From an uncultured Gemmatimonadota bacterium (GTDB taxonomy: Bacteria; Gemmatimonadota; Gemmatimonadetes; Gemmatimonadales; GWC2-71-9): a stretch of 8,541 nt of DNA. The translations under genes and the position numbers were made by a program. Below the pieces are notes generated by a model, which was given only the letters and a program-made list of their open reading frames with translations, was not told the origin of the DNA and did no database searches. Shown piece after piece: positions 1-6,176 of the stretch. The stretch lies in contig CAMLHU010000084.1 of NCBI GenBank assembly GCA_946479825.1, positions 1 to 8,541 on the forward strand. Reading direction: 5' to 3'. Within the stretch, counting starts at the first letter, position 1, and every line of letters starts with the position of its first letter.

Positions 1-1611
1 GTGTCGGTGAAGGGCAAGATCGTGATCGCGCGCTACGGGCGGAGCTTCCGCGGCATCAAGGCCCGCGAGGCGGAGAAGCACGGCGCGAAGGCGATCCTCA
101 TCTACTCCGATCCGCAGGATGACGGCTTCGTCCCGGGCGACGTCTATCCGGCGGGGCCGATGCGGAACCGGGACGGCGTGCAGCGCGGCACGGTCCAGAA
201 CGGCGACGGCGACCCGTCCACGCCGGACTGGGCCAGCGTCGCGGGCGCGAAGCGGCTCGACCCGTCGCAGATGGAGATCCCCCACATCCCCTCGGTGCCG
301 CTCAGCTACGGCAACGCCGAGTAGCTGCTGGCCGACCTCGGGGGGCCGAGCGCGCTCAAGGGGTGGCAGGGCGGGTTGCCCTTCCACTACCACCTGGGCG
401 GGACGGACGCCGTGCAGGTCCGGGTGGCGGTCTGGGCCGAGACCGGCGACCGGGCGTGGAAGACGATCACCAACACCTTCGGCACCATCCGGGGCACCAC
501 CTGGCCCGACGAGATGGTGATCACCGGCGGGCACCGGGACGCGTGGGGCCCGGGGGCGGCCGACAACGTGGCCGGCGTCGTGAGCGTGCTCGAGTCCGCC
601 CGTGCCTGGGGCGAGGCGCTCAAGCGCGGCTTCCGCCCCAAGCGCACCCTGGTGTTCGCCACCTGGGACGCCGAGGAGTGGGGCGACGAAGGCTCGAGCG
701 AGTGGGTGGAGTCGCGCGAGGCCGACCTGACCGCCCACGCCGTCGCGTATCTCAACCAGGACGCCGGTGGGGTCGGCCGGGCGTTCGGCGGGGCGGGGAC
801 CGCGTCGCTCCAGCCGCTCCTGCGCGACGTGGTGAAGCTCGTGCCCCAGCCCGGCGACACGGCGTCCATCTACGACGTCTGGCGCAAGCGGAGCGGCGTG
901 GCCGACTCGGTCGAGCCGCGCCTCGGCGATCTCGGCGGCGGGAGCGACTTCGCCGGCTTCTACAACCACCTTGGCATCCCGTCGCTCGACTGGGGCTTCG
1001 GCGGCCCGGGCGGGACGTACCACTCGCAGTACGACGACGAGACCTGGATGGAGCGCTGGGGCGACCCTGGCTTCCTCGCCCACCAGGCCATCGCCCGGAT
1101 CGACGCGCTCCTGCTCGCGCGCCTCGGCAACGCCGACGTGCTGCCGTACGACGAGGCCAACCTCGCCGGCTACCTCGGCACGCTGGTGGGCCGCCTCAAG
1201 GCCGACGCCGCGAAGCTCGCCTGGCCGGCCGACCTGGCGCCGCTCACGCGCGCCATCGCCCAGATGAGCGACGCGGCCAACGCCGTCGCCGCCGTCCAGC
1301 AGGCCGGCGTGCCTCCGCGCGACCCCAAGCACCTCGCGGCGTCGCTGGCCGAGGCCAACCGGCTGCTCCGCCAGGCGGAACTCGCGCTTTCGCGTCCCAC
1401 CGGACTCGTCGGCCGCCCCTGGTTCCGCAACCTGATCTTCGCCTCCGACCGCGACAACGGCTACGCCGACATCGCGCTGCCGGGGCTGGCGGAGGCGATG
1501 GAGGACCGGGATGGCCCGCGGTTCCAGAACGAGGTCCGCGACCTCGCCGGCCGGATCTCGGCCTCGGCCGACCTGCTGCGGCAGGCGGCGGTGGCGCTGG
1601 CGCGGCGCTGA
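1..1611 (+). pseudogene. M28-family (glutamate carboxypeptidase II-like) peptidase, 5'-truncated by the window and interrupted by an in-frame stop
   Basis: This is a zinc peptidase of the M28B/transferrin-receptor-like group, whose members remove C-terminal acidic residues from peptides. The N-terminus, including any signal peptide, lies before base 1; the first GTG is probably an internal Val. Bases 1-320 encode the end of the PA domain (VKGKIVIARYG, then YSDP and VQRG). TAG at 322-324 falls inside the conserved segment SYGNAE-stop-LLADLGG, and the same frame continues to 1611. The downstream part keeps every expected zinc ligand and the catalytic acid: His (532-534) in GGHRDAW, Asp (562-564), the Glu pair from 673 in WDAEEWG, Asp (760-762) in NQDAGG, and His (1021-1023) in YHSQYDD. 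A TfR-type dimerisation domain follows from about 1120. One nonsense change therefore separates the PA domain from an intact catalytic domain. It could be a recent pseudogene, a base-calling error or, less likely, readthrough. The family call is firm; the pseudogene status is uncertain. Confidence 0.75.
322..324 (+). other. In-frame amber (TAG) codon interrupting the M28 peptidase
   Basis: The codons read GCC GAG TAG CTG CTG. In human glutamate carboxypeptidase II the matching stretch, from memory, is DAQKLL, so the stop replaces a Lys-like position. AAG, CAG or GAG would each give TAG by one substitution. Frame and similarity resume immediately on the far side, so there is no indel. No strong initiation site follows; TTG at 376 or a later in-frame GTG or ATG would be needed to express the catalytic part alone. 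Confidence 0.85.
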
Positions 1612-1627
1612 CCGGGCCCGGACAAAG

Positions 1628-1665
1628 CGAAAGCGGCGGGTCCCCTCGGGGACCCGCCGCTTTCG
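1628..1665. terminator. Bidirectional intrinsic terminator between convergent peptidase genes
   Basis: The left arm CGAAAGCGGCGGGTCCCC (1628-1645) is perfectly complementary to 1648-1665. This gives up to 18 bp, realistically 17 bp closed by a CTCG tetraloop. On the + strand the stem is followed by TTCGTTCG, and on the - strand by GCTTTGTC. Both U-tracts are poor, but each stem ends in an AAA/TTT step that partly supplies one. The hairpin begins 16 nt after the M28 stop and lies 18 nt beyond the M1 stop, the expected place for a shared terminator of convergent genes. Confidence 0.8.
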
Positions 1666-1683
1666 TTCGCCCTGGCGTCCGCG

Positions 1684-3687
1684 TCAGTTGCCCGCGGGCC
1701 AGCTGTTGTTGCCCGGGTCGTAGTCCTTGAACCAGTCGCCGGCCCAGAGTTCGGCCCGCACCACCGGCTTCGGCGTCTCGACGTCGGCGGTATAGGTGTT
1801 GCCGTAGTACCAGACCTCCACCGGAAGCTTGACGGTCTGGGTGGAGCTGTCGGCCAGCGTGAGCCGGAGCTCGACCGGCATCACCGCCGCACCCACGTTC
1901 TTGAGCCCGATGCGAACGTCGTTCGTCCCGTCCGCCTGCGGGGTCTGGGTGACGCTCGTGATGCCCTGGTCCACGGTGGCGGTGGTGTAGAACCACTCCT
2001 TCCAGAACCAGCTCAGGTCCCGTCCCGACAGGTCCTCCATCGTGCGGAAGAAGTCGGCCGGGGTCGGATGCTTGAACGCCCAGCGGTGCGCGTACTCGCT
2101 GAAGGCCTTGTCGAACACCTCGGGGCCGAGCACGTGGTTCCGCAGCGCCAGCAGGGCGATCGACGGCTTGACGTACGCCAGCTCGCCCAGGTTGGTGTTG
2201 TTCTTGTAGCGGTTGGCCGGCGTCATGATCGGCTGGGCGGCGTCGCGCTGGTCGGCCATCATCACGAAGCGCTGCTCGCCCTTGCGGGTGAGCGAGTCGC
2301 TCCGCTGCCAGTAGTCCTCTTCCGAGAACGTGTTGATGAACGTGTTGAAGCCCTCGTCCATCCACGCGTAGAGCCGCTCGTTGGAGCCGACGATCATCGG
2401 GAACCACATGTGCCCGATCTCGTGGGTCACCACGTTGTAGAGCCCGTCCTTGGTCCGCGCCGGGGCTTCCATCGCGACCATCGGGTACTCCATCCCGCTG
2501 ATCGGTCCCTCGACCGCCGAGATGTGCGGGTAGGGGTAGGGAAGCCAGCGCTTGCTGTACTCCATGATGGAGTACCGGCTCATCTTGGCCCCGTCCTCCC
2601 AGGTGGCCTTGGCGCTCGGGCGGTAGTAGGCGAACGCGTAGTGGCCGTCGTAGCCGGAGCCGTCCCACAGGTACTCGGGCGAGGCGCCCCAGGCCACGTC
2701 GCGGACGTTCTTCGCCTCGAAGCGCCAGGTGAGCATCCCGTCCTTCTTCGGGCGGGCGGCGCCGCTCTTGAGGTCGGCCTCGGTGACGATGTGCACCGTG
2801 GTGTCGCTCTTGAGCGCCTCCGCCATCCGGGCGCGCTCGGTGGCGGTGTACACCTCGGCCGGGTTGGTCACCATCCCGGTCCCGGCGACGATGTAGCCGG
2901 CCGGCAGCGTCACCGCGTACGTGAAGTCGCCGTACTCGAGGTAGAACTCGCCCTGGCCGAGGTACTGGTCGGTGTTCCAGCCGCGGACGTCGTCATACAC
3001 CGCCATCCGGGGATACCACTGCGCCAGCTCGTACAGCGGGCCGTCGCGCCCCATCCGGTCGGCGCCGTGCTCGGGGATGTTGAACCAGTAGTCGATCGTG
3101 AGCACGGTCGTCTTGCCCGGCGCGAGCGGCTCTGCGAGCGGCAGGAACATCATCGTGTCGTCCACCCGGCCCGCGAGCTTCTTCGCGGCCGGCCGTCCCT
3201 TGGCGCCGCGGGCCGCCGGGGCCGCCTGGGTGATGGACGTGATGGTGAACCCGCCGTCGAACCCGCGGGTGCCGAACCGCGAGTCGGCCGGGAACAGGAG
3301 CGACCCGACGCTTCCCTTGCGGAAGAGGTTCTGGTCGAGCTGCAGGTAGACGTGGTCGAGCGTGTCGGGGGAGTGGTTGGTGTAGGTGATCCGCACCGTG
3401 CCCTTGAGCTGCTTGGCCGCGGTGTCGAGCGTGGCCTGGATGTCGTAATCGGCCCGCTGCTGCCAGTACTTCGGCCCCGGCCGGCCGTCGGCCGTCCGGA
3501 TGTCGTTCCCCGGCGACAGGTCGAGGTGCGCGAAGACGCCGGTGTCGGCCACCGGGGGCTTGAGTGCGGGGAGCGACGGGGCGATGGGCTTCGGCGCCGA
3601 CGGGGTCGGCGGCGGGGTCGGGGGGGTCTGCGCCGCCAGGGCCGCGGGGAGCGCGGCGGCGAGCAGGGCAAGGGTCAGCTTCCGCAT
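1684..3687 (-). CDS. Secreted M1-family zinc metallopeptidase (aminopeptidase N-like)
   Basis: This 667-residue protein begins with a signal peptide (MRKLTLALLAAALPAALA, cleavage near residues 18-19) and a Pro-rich linker (about 21-45), so it is exported. An N-terminal beta-domain spans roughly 65-320. The gluzincin catalytic domain then carries GMEYP (398-402), the M1 exopeptidase-type motif equivalent to GAMEN. HEIGH (422-426; codons at 2410-2424) is followed after exactly 18 residues by Glu445 in WMDEGF, completing the HEXXH-X18-E zinc site. Tyr505 in AYVKPS is the likely transition-state tyrosine. WFWKEWFY (near 557) ends the catalytic region, and a beta-rich C-terminal domain follows. 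The family usually releases N-terminal amino acids from peptides; the substrate here cannot be read from sequence. The ATG follows directly on a region with no clear Shine-Dalgarno. The gene lies 84 nt downstream of dcd with no visible promoter between, so co-transcription is possible. The role is probably nutritional peptide degradation. Confidence 0.93.
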   Translation of the reverse strand: MRKLTLALLAAALPAALAAQTPPTPPPTPSAPKPIAPSLPALKPPVADTGVFAHLDLSPGNDIRTADGRPGPKYWQQRADYDIQATLDTAAKQLKGTVRITYTNHSPDTLDHVYLQLDQNLFRKGSVGSLLFPADSRFGTRGFDGGFTITSITQAAPAARGAKGRPAAKKLAGRVDDTMMFLPLAEPLAPGKTTVLTIDYWFNIPEHGADRMGRDGPLYELAQWYPRMAVYDDVRGWNTDQYLGQGEFYLEYGDFTYAVTLPAGYIVAGTGMVTNPAEVYTATERARMAEALKSDTTVHIVTEADLKSGAARPKKDGMLTWRFEAKNVRDVAWGASPEYLWDGSGYDGHYAFAYYRPSAKATWEDGAKMSRYSIMEYSKRWLPYPYPHISAVEGPISGMEYPMVAMEAPARTKDGLYNVVTHEIGHMWFPMIVGSNERLYAWMDEGFNTFINTFSEEDYWQRSDSLTRKGEQRFVMMADQRDAAQPIMTPANRYKNNTNLGELAYVKPSIALLALRNHVLGPEVFDKAFSEYAHRWAFKHPTPADFFRTMEDLSGRDLSWFWKEWFYTTATVDQGITSVTQTPQADGTNDVRIGLKNVGAAVMPVELRLTLADSSTQTVKLPVEVWYYGNTYTADVETPKPVVRAELWAGDWFKDYDPGNNSWPAGN

Positions 3688-3771
3688 ATCGGTTCGCTCG
3701 TCAGGAGGGTGAACGGTCGGGGGACTGCGCCTGGCCGGGCCCGCGCGGGGACCGGCCGGGGACCTACGCGA

Positions 3772-4350
3772 TCAGAGCCGCGGGAGTGTCACGCCGAGCT
3801 GGCCCTGGTATTTGCCGGCCTTGTCCCGGTAGCTCGTCTCGCAGACGTCGTCGTCGTCGGCCTCGAAGAAGAGCACCTGGCAGATCCCCTCGTTGGCGTA
3901 GACCTTGGCCGGGAGGGGTGTGGTGTTGGAGATCTCGAGGGTCACGTGGCCTTCCCACTCGGGCTCGAACGGCGTCACGTTGGTGATGATGCCGCAGCGC
4001 GCGTAGGTGGACTTGCCGACGCAGATCGTGAGCACGTTCCGCGGGATCCGGAAATACTCCACCGAGCGCGCCAGCGCGAAGCTGTTGGGCGGGACGATGC
4101 AGACCTCGCCCTGGAACTCGACGAAGCTCCGCGGGTCGAACCCCTTGGGGTCCACCACCGCCGAGAGCGCGTTGGTGAAGATCTTGAACTCCGGCGCCAC
4201 GCGCATGTCGTAGCCGTACGACGAGACGCCGTAGGAGATCGCCTTCCGCCCCTCGGCGTCGAGATCGCGGACCTGGCCCTCGACGAAGGGCTCGATCATC
4301 CCGTGCTCGCGGGCCATCCGGCGGATCCAGCGGTCGGACTTGATGGACAT
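3772..4350 (-). CDS. dcd: dCTP deaminase
   Basis: The enzyme hydrolyses dCTP to dUTP and ammonia in the cytoplasm, feeding dUMP to thymidylate synthesis. The protein is 192 residues, close to the 193 of E. coli Dcd. It begins [13 protein letters not shown] and belongs to the Pseudomonas-like branch with [10 protein letters not shown] (41-50), PPNSFALAR (87-95) and KSTYARCGI (113-121, phosphate and substrate binding). The loop [11 protein letters not shown] (124-134) leads to the catalytic Glu139 in TLEIS. The C-terminus [12 protein letters not shown] matches the lid over the nucleotide. An Asp run (DDDD, around residues 167-170) slightly lengthens a surface loop. I cannot tell from sequence whether it also has dUTPase activity, as some relatives do. 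It is transcribed divergently from nuoA and upstream of the M1 peptidase gene. ATG at 4348-4350 matches the family N-terminus; no strong Shine-Dalgarno precedes it. Confidence 0.96.
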   Translation of the reverse strand: MSIKSDRWIRRMAREHGMIEPFVEGQVRDLDAEGRKAISYGVSSYGYDMRVAPEFKIFTNALSAVVDPKGFDPRSFVEFQGEVCIVPPNSFALARSVEYFRIPRNVLTICVGKSTYARCGIITNVTPFEPEWEGHVTLEISNTTPLPAKVYANEGICQVLFFEADDDDVCETSYRDKAGKYQGQLGVTLPRL

Positions 4351-4415
4351 GTCGGGTCAGGTGAGGGGTGACGACGGGGCCGGGCGGGGCACGAGCGACG
4401 TCCGGCGGACCGCGC

Positions 4416-4421
4416 AATATA
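4416..4421 (-). promoter_or_regulatory. Candidate -10 element for dcd
   Basis: On the minus strand this reads TATATT, five of six matches to TATAAT, in a region otherwise almost pure G/C. It lies about 65 nt upstream of the dcd ATG, giving a plausible leader of about 60 nt. No good -35 is seen: the best is TTCTCC (4441-4446) at 19-nt spacing. It is a promoter guess from base composition and position only. Confidence 0.4.
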
Positions 4422-4503
4422 TCCCCGCCGACCGCGGGGCGGAGAATCCCCGGGGCTGGTGTCGGAAATCCCGAGCGGGGCCGTGCGGGGCGGTGCGGAC
4501 TCG

Positions 4504-4539
4504 GGTTGAACTCGACTCCGCCGCCGGTTAGGTTCAACC
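4504..4539. repeat. Inverted repeat framing the candidate nuo promoter
   Basis: GGTTGAAC (4504-4511) and its exact reverse complement GTTCAACC (4532-4539) are separated by 20 nt (4512-4531). The left arm contains the candidate -35 and the right arm overlaps the candidate -10. The right arm is also part of a smaller near-palindrome AGGTTCAACCT (4530-4540). The arms are less G/C-rich than the surroundings, so chance pairing is less likely than for the many G/C palindromes nearby. It could be a two-site operator; no known regulator is recognised. Confidence 0.5.
4506..4534 (+). promoter_or_regulatory. Candidate sigma70-type promoter of the nuo operon
   Basis: TTGAAC (4506-4511, four of six matches to TTGACA) is followed after 17 nt by TAGGTT (4529-4534). 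The latter keeps the first T, the A and the last T of TATAAT. Transcription would start near 4541, giving a leader of about 36 nt before the nuoA ATG. It is the best-spaced pair in the intergenic region and is correctly oriented. The -10 is weak, which would fit a regulated promoter. Confidence 0.45.
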
Positions 4540-4546
4540 TCTCATT

Positions 4547-4564
4547 AAGTGAAATTTTTCACGA
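4547..4564. promoter_or_regulatory. Rex-like operator palindrome upstream of nuoA
   Basis: The 18-mer AAGTGAAATTTTTCACGA contains the palindrome GTGAAA-TT-TTTCAC (4549-4562). Rex, the NADH/NAD+-sensing repressor, binds sites of the form TTGTGAANNNNTTCACAA. The inner GTGAA and TTCAC half-sites match exactly, but the outer TT and AA pairs are only partly kept (AA on the left, GA on the right). The site lies about 8 nt downstream of the predicted start of transcription and 12 nt before the nuoA ATG, where a bound repressor would block initiation or elongation. Rex is known to control nuo genes in Streptomyces. No rex gene is in the window, so this remains a motif-based proposal. Confidence 0.5.
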
Positions 4565-4576
4565 AACGTCGAGCCC

Positions 4577-4954
4577 ATGCTGCAGCCCTACCTGCCGATC
4601 CTGCTGGTCCTTGCGTTCGTGATCGCCAACGCGGTCCTGATGCTCGGCGTCTCGCGCGGGGCCGACGTGCTGCTCCGCCTGTACAAGCCCACCGCGGTGA
4701 AGGTGGCGCCGTACGAGTCCGGGATGCCGGTCCTGGGCGACGCCCGCGAGCGGTTCTCCGTCAAGTTCTACCTCGTCACCATCCTGTTCATCGTCTTCGA
4801 TATCGAGGCCGTGTTCATGCTCCCGTGGGCGGCCGCGTTCCGGCAGCTCACGGCGATGCGCGGCCTCCTGCTGGTCGAGATGCTGCTCTTCATGCTCATC
4901 CTCGTGGTGGGCTTCATCTATGTCTGGAAGCGGGGAGCGCTCGAATGGGACTGA
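4577..4954 (+). CDS. nuoA: NADH-quinone oxidoreductase subunit A
   Basis: NuoA (ND3-like) is a small membrane subunit of respiratory complex I at the junction of the peripheral and membrane arms, close to the quinone channel. The 125-residue protein has three membrane helices (about 5-25, 64-86 and 95-116). Between the first two is the conserved loop KVAPYESG (42-49), followed by RFSVKFY and FDIEAVF, whose Asp75 and Glu77 are the acidic pair in the second helix. The loop has Ser48 where many homologues have Cys, as E. coli also does. The start is well determined: TGA at 4550-4552 closes the frame upstream, and ATG 4577 is the first ATG, GTG or TTG after it. No clear Shine-Dalgarno precedes it. 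As first gene of the nuo operon it follows the candidate promoter and Rex-like site, and its end overlaps nuoB by 10 nt. Confidence 0.97.
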   Translation: MLQPYLPILLVLAFVIANAVLMLGVSRGADVLLRLYKPTAVKVAPYESGMPVLGDARERFSVKFYLVTILFIVFDIEAVFMLPWAAAFRQLTAMRGLLLVEMLLFMLILVVGFIYVWKRGALEWD

Positions 4955-5565
4955 CCCTGCCCGAGGCCCCGGAGGGGACCACGACGATGTCGGAGATGTC
5001 GCCCAACTGGGTGACGACCCGGCTCGACTTCCTGGTCAACTGGGCCCGCAAGAACTCGCTCTGGCCGATGCCGTTCGGCACGGCGTGCTGCGCCATCGAG
5101 TACATGGCCACTGCGGCGTCGCGGTTCGACATCGCGCGCTTCGGGATGGAGCGGCAGAGCTTCTCGCCGCGCCAGGCCGACGTGCTCATCTGCGCCGGCC
5201 GCCTGCCGTTCAAGCTCGCGCCGGTCATCCGCAAGATCTGGGACCAGATGCCGCAGCCCAAGTGGGCCATCTCGATGGGCGCCTGCGCGTCGTCGGGGGG
5301 CATCTTCGACACCTACGCGATGGTGCAGGGGATCGACACGATCATCCCGGTGGACGTGTACGTCCCCGGGTGCCCGCCGCGCCCCGAGGGGCTGCTGTAC
5401 GGGATCACCCTCCTGCAGAAGAAGATCGCGGCGGAGTCGATGCTCGACCGCGGCCTCCGCGAGGAGCGCCTGGTGGGGCCGGACGGGCTGTTCGTGCCGC
5501 CCCGGCGGCTCGACGAGGTCTCCGAGCCGTTCGGCAACTCCGTCCACCAGACCCGCTCCGCATGA
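4945..5565 (+). CDS. nuoB: NADH-quinone oxidoreductase subunit B (N2 cluster subunit)
   Basis: NuoB (PSST/Nqo6) carries the terminal [4Fe-4S] cluster N2, which passes electrons to quinone. From ATG 4945 the protein is 206 residues. The four cluster cysteines are visible: Cys48 and Cys49 in GTACCAIEY, Cys114 in [10 protein letters not shown] and Cys143 in [10 protein letters not shown]. The conserved core runs from NWVTTRLD (about 21) to LLQKKI (about 160); a divergent tail of about 40 residues follows. Start choice is open. ATG 4945 overlaps nuoA by 10 nt and has GGGGAG (4932-4937) 7 nt before it. ATG 4987 (residue 15) has a stronger GGAGGGG (4971-4977) 9 nt before it and would give 192 residues. 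I prefer 4945 because the overlap is typical of this operon; the function does not depend on it. The stop overlaps the nuoC start as ATGA. Confidence 0.97.
   Translation: MGLTLPEAPEGTTTMSEMSPNWVTTRLDFLVNWARKNSLWPMPFGTACCAIEYMATAASRFDIARFGMERQSFSPRQADVLICAGRLPFKLAPVIRKIWDQMPQPKWAISMGACASSGGIFDTYAMVQGIDTIIPVDVYVPGCPPRPEGLLYGITLLQKKIAAESMLDRGLREERLVGPDGLFVPPRRLDEVSEPFGNSVHQTRSA
4971..4977 (+). promoter_or_regulatory. Strong Shine-Dalgarno inside the 5' end of nuoB
   Basis: GGAGGGG lies 9 nt before the in-frame ATG at 4987, codon 15 of nuoB as annotated. It is the best ribosome-binding sequence in the operon and opens the possibility that the true NuoB start is 4987, leaving a 32-nt gap after nuoA. 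The alternative ATG 4945 has GGGGAG at 4932-4937. Confidence 0.5.
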
Positions 5566-6176
5566 GCGCCCCGCACCCGTCCGTCGCCGCCCTCCGCGCC
5601 CGCTTCGGCGCCGCCGTGGAGCGTCACGCCGAGATCTGCGGCGACACGGTGGTCTGGATCGCCGCCGACCGCGTGCACGAGATCCTGGCCTGGCTGCAGG
5701 CCGAGCCGACCGAGGCCTACGACTACCTGGTGGACGTCACCGCGGTCGAGTATCGCGATCCCGAGCTGCCGCTCGAGGTGGTCTGGCAGCTGCGGTCGCT
5801 CCCCAACGGCCGCGACCTCCGGGTCAAGGCGGCGCTCGACCAGCGGGCGCCGCTCGCGGTCGCGTCGGTGGTGGACCTCTGGCACGGGGCCGACTGGCTC
5901 GAGCGCGAGGCCTTCGACATGTTCGGCGTCACCTTCACCGGCCACCCCGACCTGCGCCGCATCCTGATGTGGGAGACCTACCACGAGGGCCATCCCCTCC
6001 GGAAGGACTTCCCCCTCCGCGGCCACTTCAGCCGGGCCGAGCAGACCCGGCAGGCGCTGGCCGCGAATCCCGAGGCGCACTACTCCATGGAAGAGCTGTC
6101 GATCGCCGAGGCGTACAACGAGCTGCCGGCGGAGATGCGCGACCGGCTGGCGCGCGGCGAGCGGGGGGCCGTCTGA
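5562..6176 (+). CDS. nuoC: NADH-quinone oxidoreductase subunit C
   Basis: NuoC (30-kDa/Nqo5) is a peripheral-arm subunit without cofactors that packs against NuoD and NuoB in the connecting module. The protein is 204 residues. The alpha/beta domain (about 20-110) includes [12 protein letters not shown] (53-64). The family signature follows: EREAFDMFG (114-122), then GHPDLRRIL (127-135) and [10 protein letters not shown] (142-151). After the core a polar tail of about 50 residues (155-204) may contact neighbouring subunits. NuoC is separate from NuoD here, unlike the fused NuoCD of E. coli. The ATG overlaps the nuoB stop (ATGA, 5562-5565) and no good Shine-Dalgarno precedes it, so translation probably depends on coupling to nuoB. 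Its own stop overlaps the nuoD ATG by one base. Confidence 0.96.
   Translation: MSAPHPSVAALRARFGAAVERHAEICGDTVVWIAADRVHEILAWLQAEPTEAYDYLVDVTAVEYRDPELPLEVVWQLRSLPNGRDLRVKAALDQRAPLAVASVVDLWHGADWLEREAFDMFGVTFTGHPDLRRILMWETYHEGHPLRKDFPLRGHFSRAEQTRQALAANPEAHYSMEELSIAEAYNELPAEMRDRLARGERGAV

Noticed and set aside
1244..2668. A 474-codon minus-strand frame spanning the 3' ends of both convergent peptidase genes
   Set aside because: It crosses the terminator hairpin and two genuine genes in other frames and is full of Arg/Pro/Gly low complexity; it is a GC-driven shadow.
3733..3757. GGCCGG/CCGGCC inverted repeat between dcd and the M1 gene, with CCCGCGCGGG inside it, considered as a terminator or attenuator
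   Set aside because: The arms are pure G/C, the stem is interrupted and no U-tract follows on the minus strand. Such pairings are expected by chance at this base composition.
2068..4371. A 767-codon open frame on the + strand running antisense to both the M1 peptidase gene and dcd
   Set aside because: The opposite strand encodes two proteins with clear catalytic motifs. The antisense translation is rich in Arg, Gly, Val and His with no recognisable motif, as expected of a mirror frame in high-GC coding DNA.
4423..4455. CCCCGC-N5-GCGGGG hairpin and CCCCGGGG palindrome in the dcd-nuoA intergenic region
   Set aside because: Short pure-G/C palindromes are common in this DNA. They have no consistent relation to either promoter candidate.
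4549..4944. A GTG-initiated upstream extension of nuoB covering all of nuoA in another frame
   Set aside because: The translation before nuoB is Arg/Pro-rich and unlike any NuoB, while the overlapping frame is clearly NuoA. The GTG also lies inside the Rex-like palindrome.
5155..5240. NuoB has AGRLPFK where E. coli has an AGT-type motif, considered as an unusual active-site change
   Set aside because: As I recall, AGR variants occur in NuoB of other phyla such as Bacteroidota, so this is probably normal subfamily variation.
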